Source: Oceanobacillus indicireducens
GTDB lineage: Bacteria > Bacillota > Bacilli > Bacillales > Amphibacillaceae
DNA: 64,000 bases
Direction: 5' to 3'
NCBI RefSeq assembly: GCF_014647195.1
Contig: NZ_BMOS01000010.1
Location: 69,708 to 133,707 of the forward strand
Shown: piece by piece, positions 9,171-18,011 of the stretch
Layout of the letters: the number at the start of each line of letters is the position of its first letter
Position numbering within the stretch: position 1 is the stretch's first letter
Notes under the pieces: model-generated
The model's input: the letters and a program-made list of their open reading frames with translations, nothing else
Databases searched by the model: none
Told to the model about the DNA's origin: nothing
Position numbers and translations under genes: made by a program

Positions 9171-10540
9171 TAGCTCGATTTGAATCGGAATGTTATCTCC
9201 ATTCCTTTATTTCTCTTATTAAATTTTATCGTTCCCATTAATTTATCTTTTACATAATTTTTAACAATCATCAATCCCAAGCAATTATTGTTAATTTTAT
9301 CGATTTTGAAGCCTATTCCATTATCAATAACGGAGACAACGATGTCATCACGATCTTCTTTCAATGATACATGAATCAGGCCCTTTTTATGATTGGGAAA
9401 CGCATGATCATAACAATTTTGCACAAGTTCATTGACTATGAGAGATACTGAGGTTGCGACATCACTTAACACAACAGGAGAACTTTCCGCATCAATGGAT
9501 AATTCGATGTGATCCAGTACGGAATAACTTCGACGTAAATTATTGATGATAAATTTCAAAACAAGACTTAAATCGACCTCATCTCCAAGATGCCTTGCTA
9601 GAATATCATGTGTTGCTGCGATGGACATAACCTGATTAATGTTATTCGTCAGCACACGTTTGACCTCTTTATTATGGGTCCTTCTCTTTTCCATTCTCAA
9701 GAGCGAAGCCATCGTTTGCAAATTGTTTTTAATTCGGTGATGGGTTTCACGTACAGCCTCTGTTTTTGAAATGATTTCTGCTTCTTTGTCCTTCAGTTGT
9801 GTAATATCCCTAAGTATGATTGCGAAATCAAGTTTATCATCGTCTAGTAATATTCGTTTCAACCGATAATATTTGCCATCAAGTTGAATTTCTTTTAAAA
9901 TTTTTTTCTCTTCTCTTAAGATCAAATCACGATAGGGGAGTTGTTTTCCAAATAAATCATTATAATAAAGATCTTCTGATTTATTATTTGAAAAAGCGTC
10001 CGCTATACTATTTTGAAAGATCAGCTTACCAGATGAATCGAAAAAATAGATTGCGTCTTCGATATAATTATTCACTCGTGCTGTCATTGTCATATAGTCT
10101 TTTAAATCTTCTTGTTTTGGATGCTCGTCCTCGTTAAATGATTTTTCTAATATATAGGTACCAAGCACACGGTCACCATGATTAATCGCATAAATACTTT
10201 GGCGAACTAGTTCATTTCCTTGAGTAAATGCTTTATACCCTTTGAGACTCCCGCCATACCTGGAGACTCTCCATACACCAGGCTCATTCATTTTCAGAGC
10301 GAGTTGACCGACAGGTGACTTTTTATATAACGATTGATTCGAAACAGGTAAAACGTGATATACGACAAGAGACGCCATGCTCCCTTTAAAAGGAACATCA
10401 ATAAAAATGTCACAATCAAACAACTCAGCTAGCTCATCTAATGCATGGGCCTTATTGTAAATAATATCTATCTCTTCTTCATTGAGATCTGTATACATCT
10501 TGCACAGATCAATCATTTTTGATTTATCACTCATAGACAA
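9170..10540 (-). CDS. eutW: EutW sensor histidine kinase (ethanolamine sensor)
   Basis: The 456-residue soluble kinase has an N-terminal GAF-like sensor region (about 1-140), a PAS-like part (about 150-265), a HisKA_2-type phosphoacceptor helix with ETHHRIKNNLQTMASLLR near residue 275, and an HATPase_c domain (NELVQNCYDHAF, VIDNGIGF). This is the layout of EutW, which phosphorylates EutV when ethanolamine is present. No membrane segments are seen. It overlaps the end of eutV by 14 bp. The eutA antiterminator begins at its stop codon. Confidence 0.9.
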   Translation of the reverse strand: MSMSDKSKMIDLCKMYTDLNEEEIDIIYNKAHALDELAELFDCDIFIDVPFKGSMASLVVYHVLPVSNQSLYKKSPVGQLALKMNEPGVWRVSRYGGSLKGYKAFTQGNELVRQSIYAINHGDRVLGTYILEKSFNEDEHPKQEDLKDYMTMTARVNNYIEDAIYFFDSSGKLIFQNSIADAFSNNKSEDLYYNDLFGKQLPYRDLILREEKKILKEIQLDGKYYRLKRILLDDDKLDFAIILRDITQLKDKEAEIISKTEAVRETHHRIKNNLQTMASLLRMEKRRTHNKEVKRVLTNNINQVMSIAATHDILARHLGDEVDLSLVLKFIINNLRRSYSVLDHIELSIDAESSPVVLSDVATSVSLIVNELVQNCYDHAFPNHKKGLIHVSLKEDRDDIVVSVIDNGIGFKIDKINNNCLGLMIVKNYVKDKLMGTIKFNKRNKGMEITFRFKSS

Positions 10541-11099
10541 TCACGATGGTCCTAGCAATTTCACCAATTGTGGTCCGCCCATCCATACTCATTTTACGTA
10601 ATAGCTTATACGCATCTTGCTCGTCAAGATTTTTCTCTTTCATTAAGAGACCCTTGGCCTTATCGATAAATTTACGATCTTCAAGTTTTTTAGAAACTTC
10701 TTCCACTTGTTGATTCAGAGACTGAATGTCCTTCGCTCTGGATATACACATTTCGACTGTTGGAATAAATGATTTCTCATCAAGCGGTTTCACCAAATAA
10801 CCAAGGGCACCAACTTCTTTTGCTTGTTCGACAAATTCCTTGTCATAAAAAGCAGTTAGTAATAATATCCCGCCGGCAATATGATCATGCATTATTTTTT
10901 TGCTAGCTTTTAATCCATCAAGCATCGGCATTTTTATATCCATGATCACCAAGTCTGGTTTATGTGTCTTGCATTCATTAATTGCTTCGAATCCGTTTGA
11001 TGCCTGGCCTACTACATCGTAGCCGGCCTCTTCCAATAATTCTTTTATATCCATTTTTGTAACAGGCTCATCATCGACTATCACAATTTTTTTAGCCAT
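10527..11099 (-). CDS. eutV: EutV response regulator with ANTAR RNA-binding domain
   Basis: Residues 1-120 are a receiver domain: acidic pair near residue 10 (VDDEP), phosphoacceptor aspartate in LVIMDIKMPMLDG, LLLTAFYD and the conserved lysine in GYLVKPLDE. Residues ~135-190 are an ANTAR domain (DKAKGLLMKEKNLDEQDAYK, then MSMDGRTTIGEIA). EutV binds paired RNA hairpins and stops terminators from forming. Three such targets are present nearby, including one in this gene's own leader. The kinase gene overlaps its 3' end. Confidence 0.93.
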   Translation of the reverse strand: MAKKIVIVDDEPVTKMDIKELLEEAGYDVVGQASNGFEAINECKTHKPDLVIMDIKMPMLDGLKASKKIMHDHIAGGILLLTAFYDKEFVEQAKEVGALGYLVKPLDEKSFIPTVEMCISRAKDIQSLNQQVEEVSKKLEDRKFIDKAKGLLMKEKNLDEQDAYKLLRKMSMDGRTTIGEIARTIVIVYE

Positions 11100-11200
11100 A
11101 ACTTAGATTCTCCTTAGAATTTCTTTTCTATTTATCGTCCATTTCTAAAACGATAAATTTCTAAGACGTCTCTATTTACACAGAAATTCTCTTTTCTTTA

Positions 11201-11454
11201 AGAGCGTATTCAAAAAAGAGGATGAAAAAGACCGAGGTCGGCTAAGCGCGCAACGTCCTGTACGTCGAATTTCGAGGCGGCGAAAGCTCCCCGCACTAGA
11301 ATGTACGTTAGTAGGTACATAAGGAGAGCAAAGACGAGCCAACGAGCTTCCATCGGATGTGGTGAGTTCTACGTTGTCCACAAGACGTGGACCGTTTTAG
11401 TAGAACCACCTTAATCACGAATTGTCCTTTTCACCAAACTTTTTGAACAACCTC
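11201..11454. repeat. GC-rich structured repeat, family 2 (in the eutVW leader)
   Basis: The element is bounded by TATTCAAAAAAGAGGATG on the left and ACTTTTTGAACAACCTC on the right. The interior holds GACCGAGGTCGGCTAAG, a CAACGTCCTGT core and ACGTGGACCGTTTTAGTAG. The same end sequences and blocks recur, inverted, at 51571-51718 between groES and groEL, and in part at 48847-48960. An open frame of 69 codons inside it is an artefact of the structure. It lies between the eutV antiterminator and the eutV start. Confidence 0.7.
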
Positions 11455-11456
11455 TG

Positions 11457-11554
11457 AAAAAAGACATAAAGGAGCCTTGAAAAAGTCATAACCCTTTCAA
11501 AGCTCCTTTGCTTTAATAAACGCATTTTTTATCAATTTATGCACGTCTTTGTGC
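11457..11554 (-). promoter_or_regulatory. ANTAR/EutV dual-hairpin antitermination element before eutV
   Basis: On the minus strand hairpin 1 (11541-11554) is GCAC-AAAGAC-GTGC and hairpin 2 (11499-11514) is AAAGC-AAAGGA-GCTTT. Both have six-base loops with A1 and G4. Hairpin 2 shares its bases with the terminator stem at 11468-11509, which is followed by TCTTTTTT. Hairpin 1 begins about 10 bases after the -10 box at 11564-11569. EutV probably controls its own gene through this site. Confidence 0.85.
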
Positions 11555-11563
11555 TTACTAATG

Positions 11564-11592
11564 ATTATATAAGTAAAAGCGTTTACTTGCAA
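11564..11592 (-). promoter_or_regulatory. Sigma-A promoter for eutVW with a cre-like spacer
   Basis: On the minus strand TTGCAA (11587-11592) and TATAAT (11564-11569) are spaced by exactly 17 bp. The spacer contains a near-palindrome, AAGTAAACGCTTTTACTT when read with the flanking bases. Its plus-strand form TAAAAGCGTTTACT agrees with the CcpA cre consensus TGWAANCGNTNWCA at 12 of 14 positions. Catabolite repression of eutVW is therefore plausible but not shown. Confidence 0.7.
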
Positions 11593-11636
11593 GCGAAACG
11601 TTACGTAATTAACGCCACGGTTTTGAATGACTTTGT

Positions 11637-11784
11637 CACGCATTAACCTGTAATACCCCCATCTCTATACAGGAGGGGAGCCCAGCGTGTGAAGGTGGGA
11701 GGATATACAGTCCGTAAATCCCTGATTCTGTAACATTCAGTGGAGGAGGTAAGGAAACCCCAACTGAATGAAGTTTCACTTTAT
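11637..11784 (+). repeat. bcr1-like element, copy A
   Basis: This copy is divergent. It begins TCACGCATTAACCTGTAAT and ends AGTTTCACTTTAT, with the internal ACAGTCCGTAAAT and CATTCAGTGGAGG blocks shared by the other copies. It lies just beyond the stop codon of the eutG-like gene. Confidence 0.75.
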
Positions 11785-11811
11785 CCAAAAGTTCAGGTAC
11801 AACGACTGAAC

Positions 11812-12948
11812 TTATCGTAAATTAGCTAAAATAGCTACTATATCTTCATTTTTTGGTTGAATTGGGTTCGTATTAGTACAACTATCTTGCAAAGCTGATC
11901 GCGCAATGTCCACTTTAACAGCTTCAGTGTATTCAATATCGTACCCTTTAAAATCAGCAGGCATACCTAGACCAGATCTTAGCTTTTCAATAGATTTGAT
12001 AAGACTTCTTGTTCCAATAGCACTGTTTGTAGCAGGTAATCTAAGCATTTGAGCTAGGTAGGCATACTTATCTGCTGCAGGGTTTAAATCGGTGTTTAAA
12101 TATCCTTCCAGACCAGCATTATATAGGATAACCTCCGGCAGCAAAATTGCGTTTAACCGTCCGTGCGGGATATGGAATTTCGCCCCGCACGCATGTGCAA
12201 TACTATGATTGATCCCTAAGCCTGCCGCATTAAAGGCAATTCCAGCCATCGTGGAGGCTTGATGCATTTTCTCCCGAGCAATGGCATTATTTCCATCATG
12301 ATAGGCCTCTGGCAAATAATCGAAAATAAGACGGATCGCCTTTTCGGCAAGGGCATCCGAAAATTCATTTGCGTTGGTCGCGACATACGCCTCGATAGCA
12401 TGTGTTAATGCATCCATTCCCGTGTCTGCCGTGATAGTTTTAGGAACAGACTGAACTAGCTCGGTATCTAAAATGGCTTCTTCCGGCAATAAAGAATCTG
12501 CAACAAGTGGATATTTTACACCTTTACTGCTGTCCGTAATAATTGAAAAGGAAGTGACCTCTGACCCTGTGCCACTCGTTGTCGGAACTGCTATTAAAGG
12601 TAATTTTTCATAATTGTATATCTTACTTGCAAACTCTTTCATCGCTTTTGCCGCATCAATCGCGGAGCCCCCGCCTATCGTAACAACTAAATCTGGTTTA
12701 AAGGCAGCAATTTCTTGTACACCTGCAACAACATTTTCAACCGGAGGATCGGGAACAATATCACTAAAGACTTTCCATTCATTTTGCCCGACCTTTAAAC
12801 GACTCTTAATTTCCTCAATTATATTTGATTCAATGATGAATGGATCAGCAACAATAAATACACGCTTATCGTTAAAACTTTTCAACCGGTCAAGTGCATT
12901 TTTTCCAGAATAAATCACTGTATGCAGTTGAATTTTCTCCATTTTCAT
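11812..12948 (-). CDS. Iron-dependent alcohol dehydrogenase (EutG/PduQ-like)
   Basis: The 378-residue protein belongs to the group III, iron-containing alcohol dehydrogenases. It has the NAD-binding GGGSAIDAAKAM loop near residue 95, PTTSGTGSEVT near 140, and the iron-ligand region DTGMDALTHAIEAY (~190) with GLGINHSIAHACGAKFHIPHG (~250). In the eut setting it would reduce acetaldehyde to ethanol and recycle NADH, the EutG role. An antitermination element and its own promoter lie upstream, then a cobalamin riboswitch. This is the same order as riboswitch-eutG in Enterococcus (from memory). Confidence 0.88.
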   Translation of the reverse strand: MKMEKIQLHTVIYSGKNALDRLKSFNDKRVFIVADPFIIESNIIEEIKSRLKVGQNEWKVFSDIVPDPPVENVVAGVQEIAAFKPDLVVTIGGGSAIDAAKAMKEFASKIYNYEKLPLIAVPTTSGTGSEVTSFSIITDSSKGVKYPLVADSLLPEEAILDTELVQSVPKTITADTGMDALTHAIEAYVATNANEFSDALAEKAIRLIFDYLPEAYHDGNNAIAREKMHQASTMAGIAFNAAGLGINHSIAHACGAKFHIPHGRLNAILLPEVILYNAGLEGYLNTDLNPAADKYAYLAQMLRLPATNSAIGTRSLIKSIEKLRSGLGMPADFKGYDIEYTEAVKVDIARSALQDSCTNTNPIQPKNEDIVAILANLR

Positions 12949-13000
12949 TCCACACCTTTCATTGTTATTGTGATGAGGTTGTGTACAATACTATAAATTT

Positions 13001-13081
13001 CAAAAAAGACGCAAAGAAGCTCTATAGAAGAAATTTCTTCTATAGAGCTTCTTTGCCTTTTAAACCTACACGTCGTTGTGT
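13001..13081 (-). promoter_or_regulatory. ANTAR/EutV dual-hairpin antitermination element before eutG-like gene
   Basis: On the minus strand hairpin 1 (13068-13081) is ACAC-AACGAC-GTGT. Hairpin 2 (13046-13057) is GGC-AAAGAA-GCT. Both six-base loops have A1 and G4. Hairpin 2 overlaps the 5' arm of a perfect terminator stem at 13011-13056, which is followed by GTCTTTTTTG. The layout matches the elements before eutV and eutA. Confidence 0.85.
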
Positions 13082-13087
13082 AAATTT

Positions 13088-13117
13088 ATTGTACTACTTC
13101 ATTTGTAATTGTGTCAA
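13088..13117 (-). promoter_or_regulatory. Sigma-A promoter before the eutG antiterminator
   Basis: On the minus strand TTGACA (13112-13117) and TACAAT (13088-13093) are separated by 18 bp. Initiation a few bases downstream would place ANTAR hairpin 1 at the very 5' end of the transcript, as also seen for eutV. Confidence 0.7.
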
Positions 13118-13391
13118 TCGTTATTATAACACTTCCTTAACCAAGCTTTCATTTCAGTTGATTGAATATTTTCATATACAATCGAACCTTCAACAAATAC
13201 AAATGGTTCGAAACATTTCGATTGATTCACGAGATGAATGAACTGCCAAATTGAGCAGTCATACGATGAATAGAGCGCCCTCATCGCCGCTCTATTAACC
13301 ATCCAAAGTTACACCATTGTAACTTTAATACAATGCACAAATAAGAGAGTTGGTGTTATAATAGCAGCAAGTCAACTTTATAGTTTCTAAA
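13118..13391. other. Gene-free stretch between riboswitch terminator and eutG promoter, two hairpins
   Basis: No credible gene is seen. Two clear inverted repeats are present: AATAGAGCG/CGCTCTATT (13269-13296) and AAAGTTACA/TGTAACTTT (13305-13326). Neither has a six-base A1/G4 loop or a following T-run, so they are not ANTAR sites or intrinsic terminators. Confidence 0.5.
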
Positions 13392-13463
13392 CACAAAAAA
13401 ACTCTTATCTTCTGTGGGAATAAGAGTTCACAGACTACACCCAATACTAACTCTATTGGATGT
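13392..13463 (-). terminator. Riboswitch expression platform with terminator
   Basis: Downstream of the cobalamin riboswitch on the minus strand is a hairpin (13437-13463). It is followed by a terminator stem AACTCTTAT/ATAAGAGTT (13400-13428) with a run of seven T. An alternative pairing TCTGTG/CACAGA (13411-13416 with 13429-13434) would break the terminator. The mutually exclusive stems suggest a transcriptional on/off switch. Confidence 0.7.
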
Positions 13464-13511
13464 TATGTCATGCATCTCCTTTTCCTGGAAGGTTCATGTG
13501 CATTTTATTTT

Positions 13512-13629
13512 GGCAAGTCTCCTGACTTATGGCTGAACCTCACTCTGCCTTCCCAGTAAATCCAGTGGCTTCATAGAGTAAAGATACCATTTACAGTGGC
13601 CGGACCGTTCAGGATTTTCACCTGATTCC
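13512..13629 (-). ncRNA. Cobalamin (B12) riboswitch
   Basis: Read on the minus strand the element contains the ordered cobalamin-riboswitch blocks: CAGGTGAAAATCC, then GGTCCGGCCACTGTAAATGG, GAAGCCACTGG, TGGGAAGG and AAGTCAGGAGACTTGCC. This is the standard adenosylcobalamin aptamer. It sits at the head of the eut locus, whose lyase needs adenosylcobalamin. In Enterococcus and Listeria such an aptamer controls an RNA (EutX/Rli55) that sequesters EutV. The arrangement here could work the same way. Confidence 0.92.
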
Positions 13630-13755
13630 TTTTTAATCATATATATAATATATATGAACCAAAATAATACGTATTAATTTATATATTAACTATACAACAT
13701 GTATGTGAAAATGACAAATATTTATTTCTAAAAGTTGTGATTTAATATTTGAAAA

Positions 13756-13794
13756 CCGTGTGAAGTCTGTTGCACTATCACGGACTTCACACGG
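13756..13794 (-). terminator. Terminator-like hairpin after the TIG lipoprotein gene
   Basis: A 12-bp perfect stem, CCGTGTGAAGTC/GACTTCACACGG, lies about 55 bp beyond the stop codon of the lipoprotein gene. On the minus strand it is followed by only four T, so termination may be leaky. Confidence 0.6.
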
Positions 13795-13848
13795 TCATTT
13801 TCTAATCACAGTAAGTTGACTTCGCTTAGCTCAATGCGAGCAGTTTTT

Positions 13849-15381
13849 CTATTCTTCTGTTACCTTAAAGAATGTGCGAATTGCTGGAATCCCTGTTCCT
13901 GGATGGTCATCACGATACGTCAATTGTGGCTTCCGGTAAATATCTGGGATTTGCACTTTTCCTTGGTAAATAGAAGGATAGATATCAAGTACATGATAAC
14001 CTGGATCTCCAGATGCCACAAGAGGAAGTGTGATTGTACCTTGGCTATTAAATCCACAAATATAGCCTATATAAGCATTATCATATGTTACGCCTAATGC
14101 GTTATCAAATTCCGTCCAGCCGGCACCTTTAATGGTAACAGTAATTTCAGTTCCTGGTGGTCCCTCGGAAGGTGTGATTGATTCTACAGATGGCAGGATT
14201 CGCAGATACGTTTGACCATGAATTTCCTCCTCGACTTTTACGTCAATTAAATGAGGAATCCCACCGAGGTCATCCGGAATCTCGAATGGATATGTAAATT
14301 CGCCATTTTCATCTGTCATCACGGTACCTAACTCTGATACTTCGGAACTGAAGCCTTCTGCTGTTACCCGGTTACCTACCATTGTATGCCAGTCCAACGT
14401 AACTTCAACATTTTCCGGTAATCCACTACCAGTCATTTCAACCGGTTCGCCAACTACTCCCATCTCTTTATCTATGGAAATTTGAACACCCTCTTTATTT
14501 TCAGCATCGGGCATTTCTATTCCACCAGGTGCTGGCTCTGGTGGCTCTTCAACGTAGACTAGTTCTGTTTCTGGCTCGTCATCTGTCACTTCAAAAGTAA
14601 AATTCTGTGTATGAATGTAATTAATCGCGGATGAATCCCGACTTATATAAGGAGCACCAGAAGCTCCACTCTCAATTGTGATCATATGGTCACCAATGCC
14701 CCCTGCTGCACGTACAACACCTCTTGCCTTGCCGTTTGTAGAGACACCGGTAAACATTCCTGTATAGGCATTATCATAATTGAGATGCCAAACACTACCA
14801 TACATTTGCCAGCTTAAGCCTTCTCCAATAATTTCAATTTCAGTTCCAATTGGGCCAGATTCAGGAGAAATACTAAATATAGTTTCAACGAAAAAGTTTG
14901 CTTTAGCAACTTTCTTGTCATTTTGATAAATAATAATATCATGGTCATCACCAAAACCTTCTGGAATTGTAATGACACCGCTCCAGTTTCCATCTTCATC
15001 CGCTGTACCGTCAGCTAGTTCCCTCTCCACTTCTTCATAGAGCGCCCCATTGAAAGAGTAATTATTATCTATGTCAAAGCTTCCTTCCATATCAACATAC
15101 ATGACTTTTAAGGGCTCTTTTGGCTCAAGTTCCTCCGCTGACAGATGAACCTCATCACCAATTCTACCTTCAGATTTATCCAGCGTTAACTTTCCGGTAA
15201 GTATTTCTTTTTCCTCAGGTTCGTCACTTTCTTCAGCTGATTCACTATCTGCCTTTTCACCATTTGTCGCTTCATCTGATTGATTATCTGTATTTTCTTG
15301 TGAGTCGTCTGATGCGCAACCGGTCAATATTAGGAGAACGAATAATAGCAATACAAATAATAGATTTTTAGTTTTTGACAT
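13849..15381 (-). CDS. Secreted lipoprotein with IPT/TIG-like domains
   Basis: The 510-residue product starts with a lipoprotein signal peptide ending in LTGC (cysteine near residue 22), followed by a Ser/Glu/Asp-rich spacer. The rest is beta-rich with at least two IPT/TIG-type (immunoglobulin-like) segments: FSISPESGPIGTEIEIIGEG near residue 168 and ESITPSEGPPGTEITVTIKG near 405. Each is followed by a similar YDNAY(T/I)G block. It is thus an extracellular, membrane-anchored, repeat-built protein. Its ligand is unknown. It starts three bases after a second lipoprotein gene and is probably co-transcribed with it. Confidence 0.7.
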   Translation of the reverse strand: MSKTKNLLFVLLLFVLLILTGCASDDSQENTDNQSDEATNGEKADSESAEESDEPEEKEILTGKLTLDKSEGRIGDEVHLSAEELEPKEPLKVMYVDMEGSFDIDNNYSFNGALYEEVERELADGTADEDGNWSGVITIPEGFGDDHDIIIYQNDKKVAKANFFVETIFSISPESGPIGTEIEIIGEGLSWQMYGSVWHLNYDNAYTGMFTGVSTNGKARGVVRAAGGIGDHMITIESGASGAPYISRDSSAINYIHTQNFTFEVTDDEPETELVYVEEPPEPAPGGIEMPDAENKEGVQISIDKEMGVVGEPVEMTGSGLPENVEVTLDWHTMVGNRVTAEGFSSEVSELGTVMTDENGEFTYPFEIPDDLGGIPHLIDVKVEEEIHGQTYLRILPSVESITPSEGPPGTEITVTIKGAGWTEFDNALGVTYDNAYIGYICGFNSQGTITLPLVASGDPGYHVLDIYPSIYQGKVQIPDIYRKPQLTYRDDHPGTGIPAIRTFFKVTEE

Positions 15382-15384
15382 ATA

Positions 15385-15909
15385 CTATTCTTCCGTTGTT
15401 CCTTCAATGATCGTCATTTTGGAAGGCTCCACATCAAAAGGTTCATACGCATATTCTTCTCCATCAACCGTTGCAATTATTTCATATTCAAGTGTACCAG
15501 TATTATAGTCTTCAGGAATTGTCCATCCAACTGTATAAAGCTGTGTGTCTTCCCCGTGATTTCCTAGTTCCATTTCAAATTCTTGTCCATCTTCTAGTAC
15601 TACCTTAACATCCGCATCCTCAATTAACTCATCAGTAGTGGCGTCATTTACCGCTGCTCTAAATACCATGCGCCATCCTTGTTCAAAACGACTATTCACT
15701 ACACAGACAGCATCTTCTACTAAATGTGAATTAATTGTATCTGCTTGGATTGCAACAACCCTATCCTCAGTTGAAGCTTCTTGTGTTACATCTGTCTCCT
15801 TGGTATCCGATTCACCGTTTTCCGAATCAGAATTATTACATGCCCCCAACAATACGCTTGTAATAAGTAGAACAAGCATAAATAATAAAAACTTTTTGTT
15901 TAACTTCAT
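15385..15909 (-). CDS. Small secreted lipoprotein of unknown function
   Basis: The 174-residue protein has a lipobox (LLGAC, cysteine near residue 24) after a hydrophobic signal peptide, then an acidic linker and a beta-rich domain of about 115 residues (VEDAVCVVNSRFEQGWRMVF onward). I do not recognise the domain. The GWTIPEDYNTGTLEYEI segment resembles bacterial Ig-like folds. It is first in a two-gene unit with the TIG lipoprotein, so the two probably act on the same surface target. Confidence 0.7.
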   Translation of the reverse strand: MKLNKKFLLFMLVLLITSVLLGACNNSDSENGESDTKETDVTQEASTEDRVVAIQADTINSHLVEDAVCVVNSRFEQGWRMVFRAAVNDATTDELIEDADVKVVLEDGQEFEMELGNHGEDTQLYTVGWTIPEDYNTGTLEYEIIATVDGEEYAYEPFDVEPSKMTIIEGTTEE

Positions 15910-16175
15910 TTGAAGTCCCCCTTTGATGTTTATTTCATGAAAAGACTTTCTACTTAATACCTATCGCCTAATAACAAGTATAAATAAAAGCGTTTTCTAA
16001 ACTTATTTCACTACTATCCTATATATCTTTCAAGAATATTATAGTGAAAAATTCAATTCTACCTGCAACAAAAGACCCCCACGCTAAACAGTCAGTCTAA
16101 ATACAATTAACCATTTAGTATAGGGGTTTATTAATTTTGTGTTATAGAGAAAATCACTTAGGAATTAAGATAAGC

Positions 16176-17894
16176 TTACAACTTGAATTCATTCACAAGC
16201 ATATTCAATTCTTCTGCCAACTTCGCCAGTTCATCAGAGCTTGCGGCAACTTCAACCATCGCAGAGCTCGTTTGTTGAATCGATGCTGAGTTTTCCTCTA
16301 CCCCTGCTGCAGATTCTTCTGATATGGCTGCAATTTCTTGAATTGCTCGGTTCATCTGCTCATTACTTTCCGTTATCTCGCGCAGATTGAGAGAGACTTC
16401 TTTAATACTACCTGCGACACCGGTTACGGATGTTGTAATCCTTCTAAAAGTCTCTCCTGTTTTTGTAATCTGCTCGGTACCTCGGATGACATCTGCATAT
16501 CCAGCCTTAAGTGACGCAACAACCATGCTGGACTCACTTTGGATCCGCTCGGCAATATCTGTTATATTCGTTACGGATTGGGAAGATTGTTCGGCAAGCT
16601 TTCTTACCTCATCTGCCACAACCGCAAATCCTTGACCATGCTCGCCTGCCCTCGCCGCCTCAATCGCCGCGTTTAATGCAAGTAAGTTTGTCTGTTCCGC
16701 GATATTATGAATGACTACTACTAATTCTGATATTTGCTGAGCATGGGTATCCAACCCTTCCACTTTCGATACAGCTTCATGAACTACTCGGTCTATTTCC
16801 GACATTTGCTCCATCGAAGCCTCCATCAACCCGGAACCTTCATTCGTCAAATGGAGTACTTCAGATGCCGTTTGTTGAATCTCTTCACCTTCTTCAGCTG
16901 TCTTTTGCAATTTCGTCGTGAATATCCCCATATTATTCGAAAGGTCCGATGCATTATTCGCTTGAGATTCAGAACCAGCTGCGATTTCTTCCATCGTAGC
17001 TGCCACCTGCTCCGAGCTTTCCGTTACTTCATTGGACGATTGGGTTAGCTCTTCACTCTGACTTGTGACCGTTTCGGACACGGTGTTAATCCGTTGCAAC
17101 AGATCGCGCATATTTTTATTCATCATATTCGTCGATACAGTCAATTGTCCTGTTTCATCCTCCGCTTTTACTTCAAGCGGTTCTTGACTTAAATCACCAG
17201 CCGCTATTTTGTCCATTCGTTCCATGACTATTTTAATTGGACTTGAAATCATGCGGGCGAAAAGAATAGCAATTCCAATACTTAAGATTATTGCCAGAAC
17301 CGAGATAACAAGTGATATTACTAATGTCCATACTCCCTCTGTAATCGCATTATCTGCTCCGTTAAGAATCATTGCCTCTCGACCCTCTGCCAATTGCTGG
17401 TAACTGTCCAGCAACCCTTCACCTATCGGGACAACATTCTCTTCGAATAACTGCAGCGCCTCCTCTACGTTTCCTTCGTCGTACATAGCAAATACATCAT
17501 TTATGACTATTTCACGCCATTCGACTGTATCGTTAATAAGTTGCTCCATTTCTTCAGAATAATTTTTTTCAAGAATATCATCCTCAAATTCACGAGCTTC
17601 GTCTGTAAGAAGATCAAACTTTTCCTTAAATTCATTATCTCCCGTTAGTAAATAGCCACGGACACTGCCCACACGATTGGCAAAATTCGTAGTCAACCCC
17701 TCATCCGCTATCAGCATTGGCAGATCTTCATCTGCAATGTTCCTTAATACATTATTGCTTTGCGTAGTGGAGATAAAGCCCATGATTGAAATTCCAATAA
17801 CAAAGGCGATTATAATAAAAAATCCTGCTAAAGTTCTTGCACGTATACTTTTAAATTTCACTTTTAATATTCGCTTCCCTTCCATGTTAAGCAT
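16176..17894 (-). CDS. Methyl-accepting chemotaxis protein
   Basis: The 572-residue receptor has an N-terminal membrane segment (about 22-45), an extracellular helical sensor of ~150 residues ([19 protein letters not shown]3/4-helix type), a second membrane segment (~190-215), a HAMP domain and a long cytoplasmic signalling domain. The hairpin tip [20 protein letters not shown] is intact. The annotated ATG at 17894 has no clear ribosome-binding site. A GTG 27 bases further in is an alternative. The ligand cannot be told. Confidence 0.92.
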   Translation of the reverse strand: MLNMEGKRILKVKFKSIRARTLAGFFIIIAFVIGISIMGFISTTQSNNVLRNIADEDLPMLIADEGLTTNFANRVGSVRGYLLTGDNEFKEKFDLLTDEAREFEDDILEKNYSEEMEQLINDTVEWREIVINDVFAMYDEGNVEEALQLFEENVVPIGEGLLDSYQQLAEGREAMILNGADNAITEGVWTLVISLVISVLAIILSIGIAILFARMISSPIKIVMERMDKIAAGDLSQEPLEVKAEDETGQLTVSTNMMNKNMRDLLQRINTVSETVTSQSEELTQSSNEVTESSEQVAATMEEIAAGSESQANNASDLSNNMGIFTTKLQKTAEEGEEIQQTASEVLHLTNEGSGLMEASMEQMSEIDRVVHEAVSKVEGLDTHAQQISELVVVIHNIAEQTNLLALNAAIEAARAGEHGQGFAVVADEVRKLAEQSSQSVTNITDIAERIQSESSMVVASLKAGYADVIRGTEQITKTGETFRRITTSVTGVAGSIKEVSLNLREITESNEQMNRAIQEIAAISEESAAGVEENSASIQQTSSAMVEVAASSDELAKLAEELNMLVNEFKL

Positions 17895-18011
17895 TGAACA
17901 TTTAATAAGATGGGTATCTCGTTCACATTGCTATAATTGACGACTGTTTCTAATGTTAATCTTCATTCTGGGTTCAGTTGCCATGTTGTAAGATGTTATC
18001 ATCAGCGCCTG

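Noticed and set aside
11172..11381. 69-codon open frame in the eutVW leader
   Set aside because: It overlaps the structured repeat; the openness comes from GC-rich hairpins and the translation has no known motif.
13392..13463. An additional ANTAR site directly after the cobalamin riboswitch
   Set aside because: The two hairpins there have loops of 7 and 9-12 bases and no six-base A1/G4 loop; I call them only the riboswitch platform.
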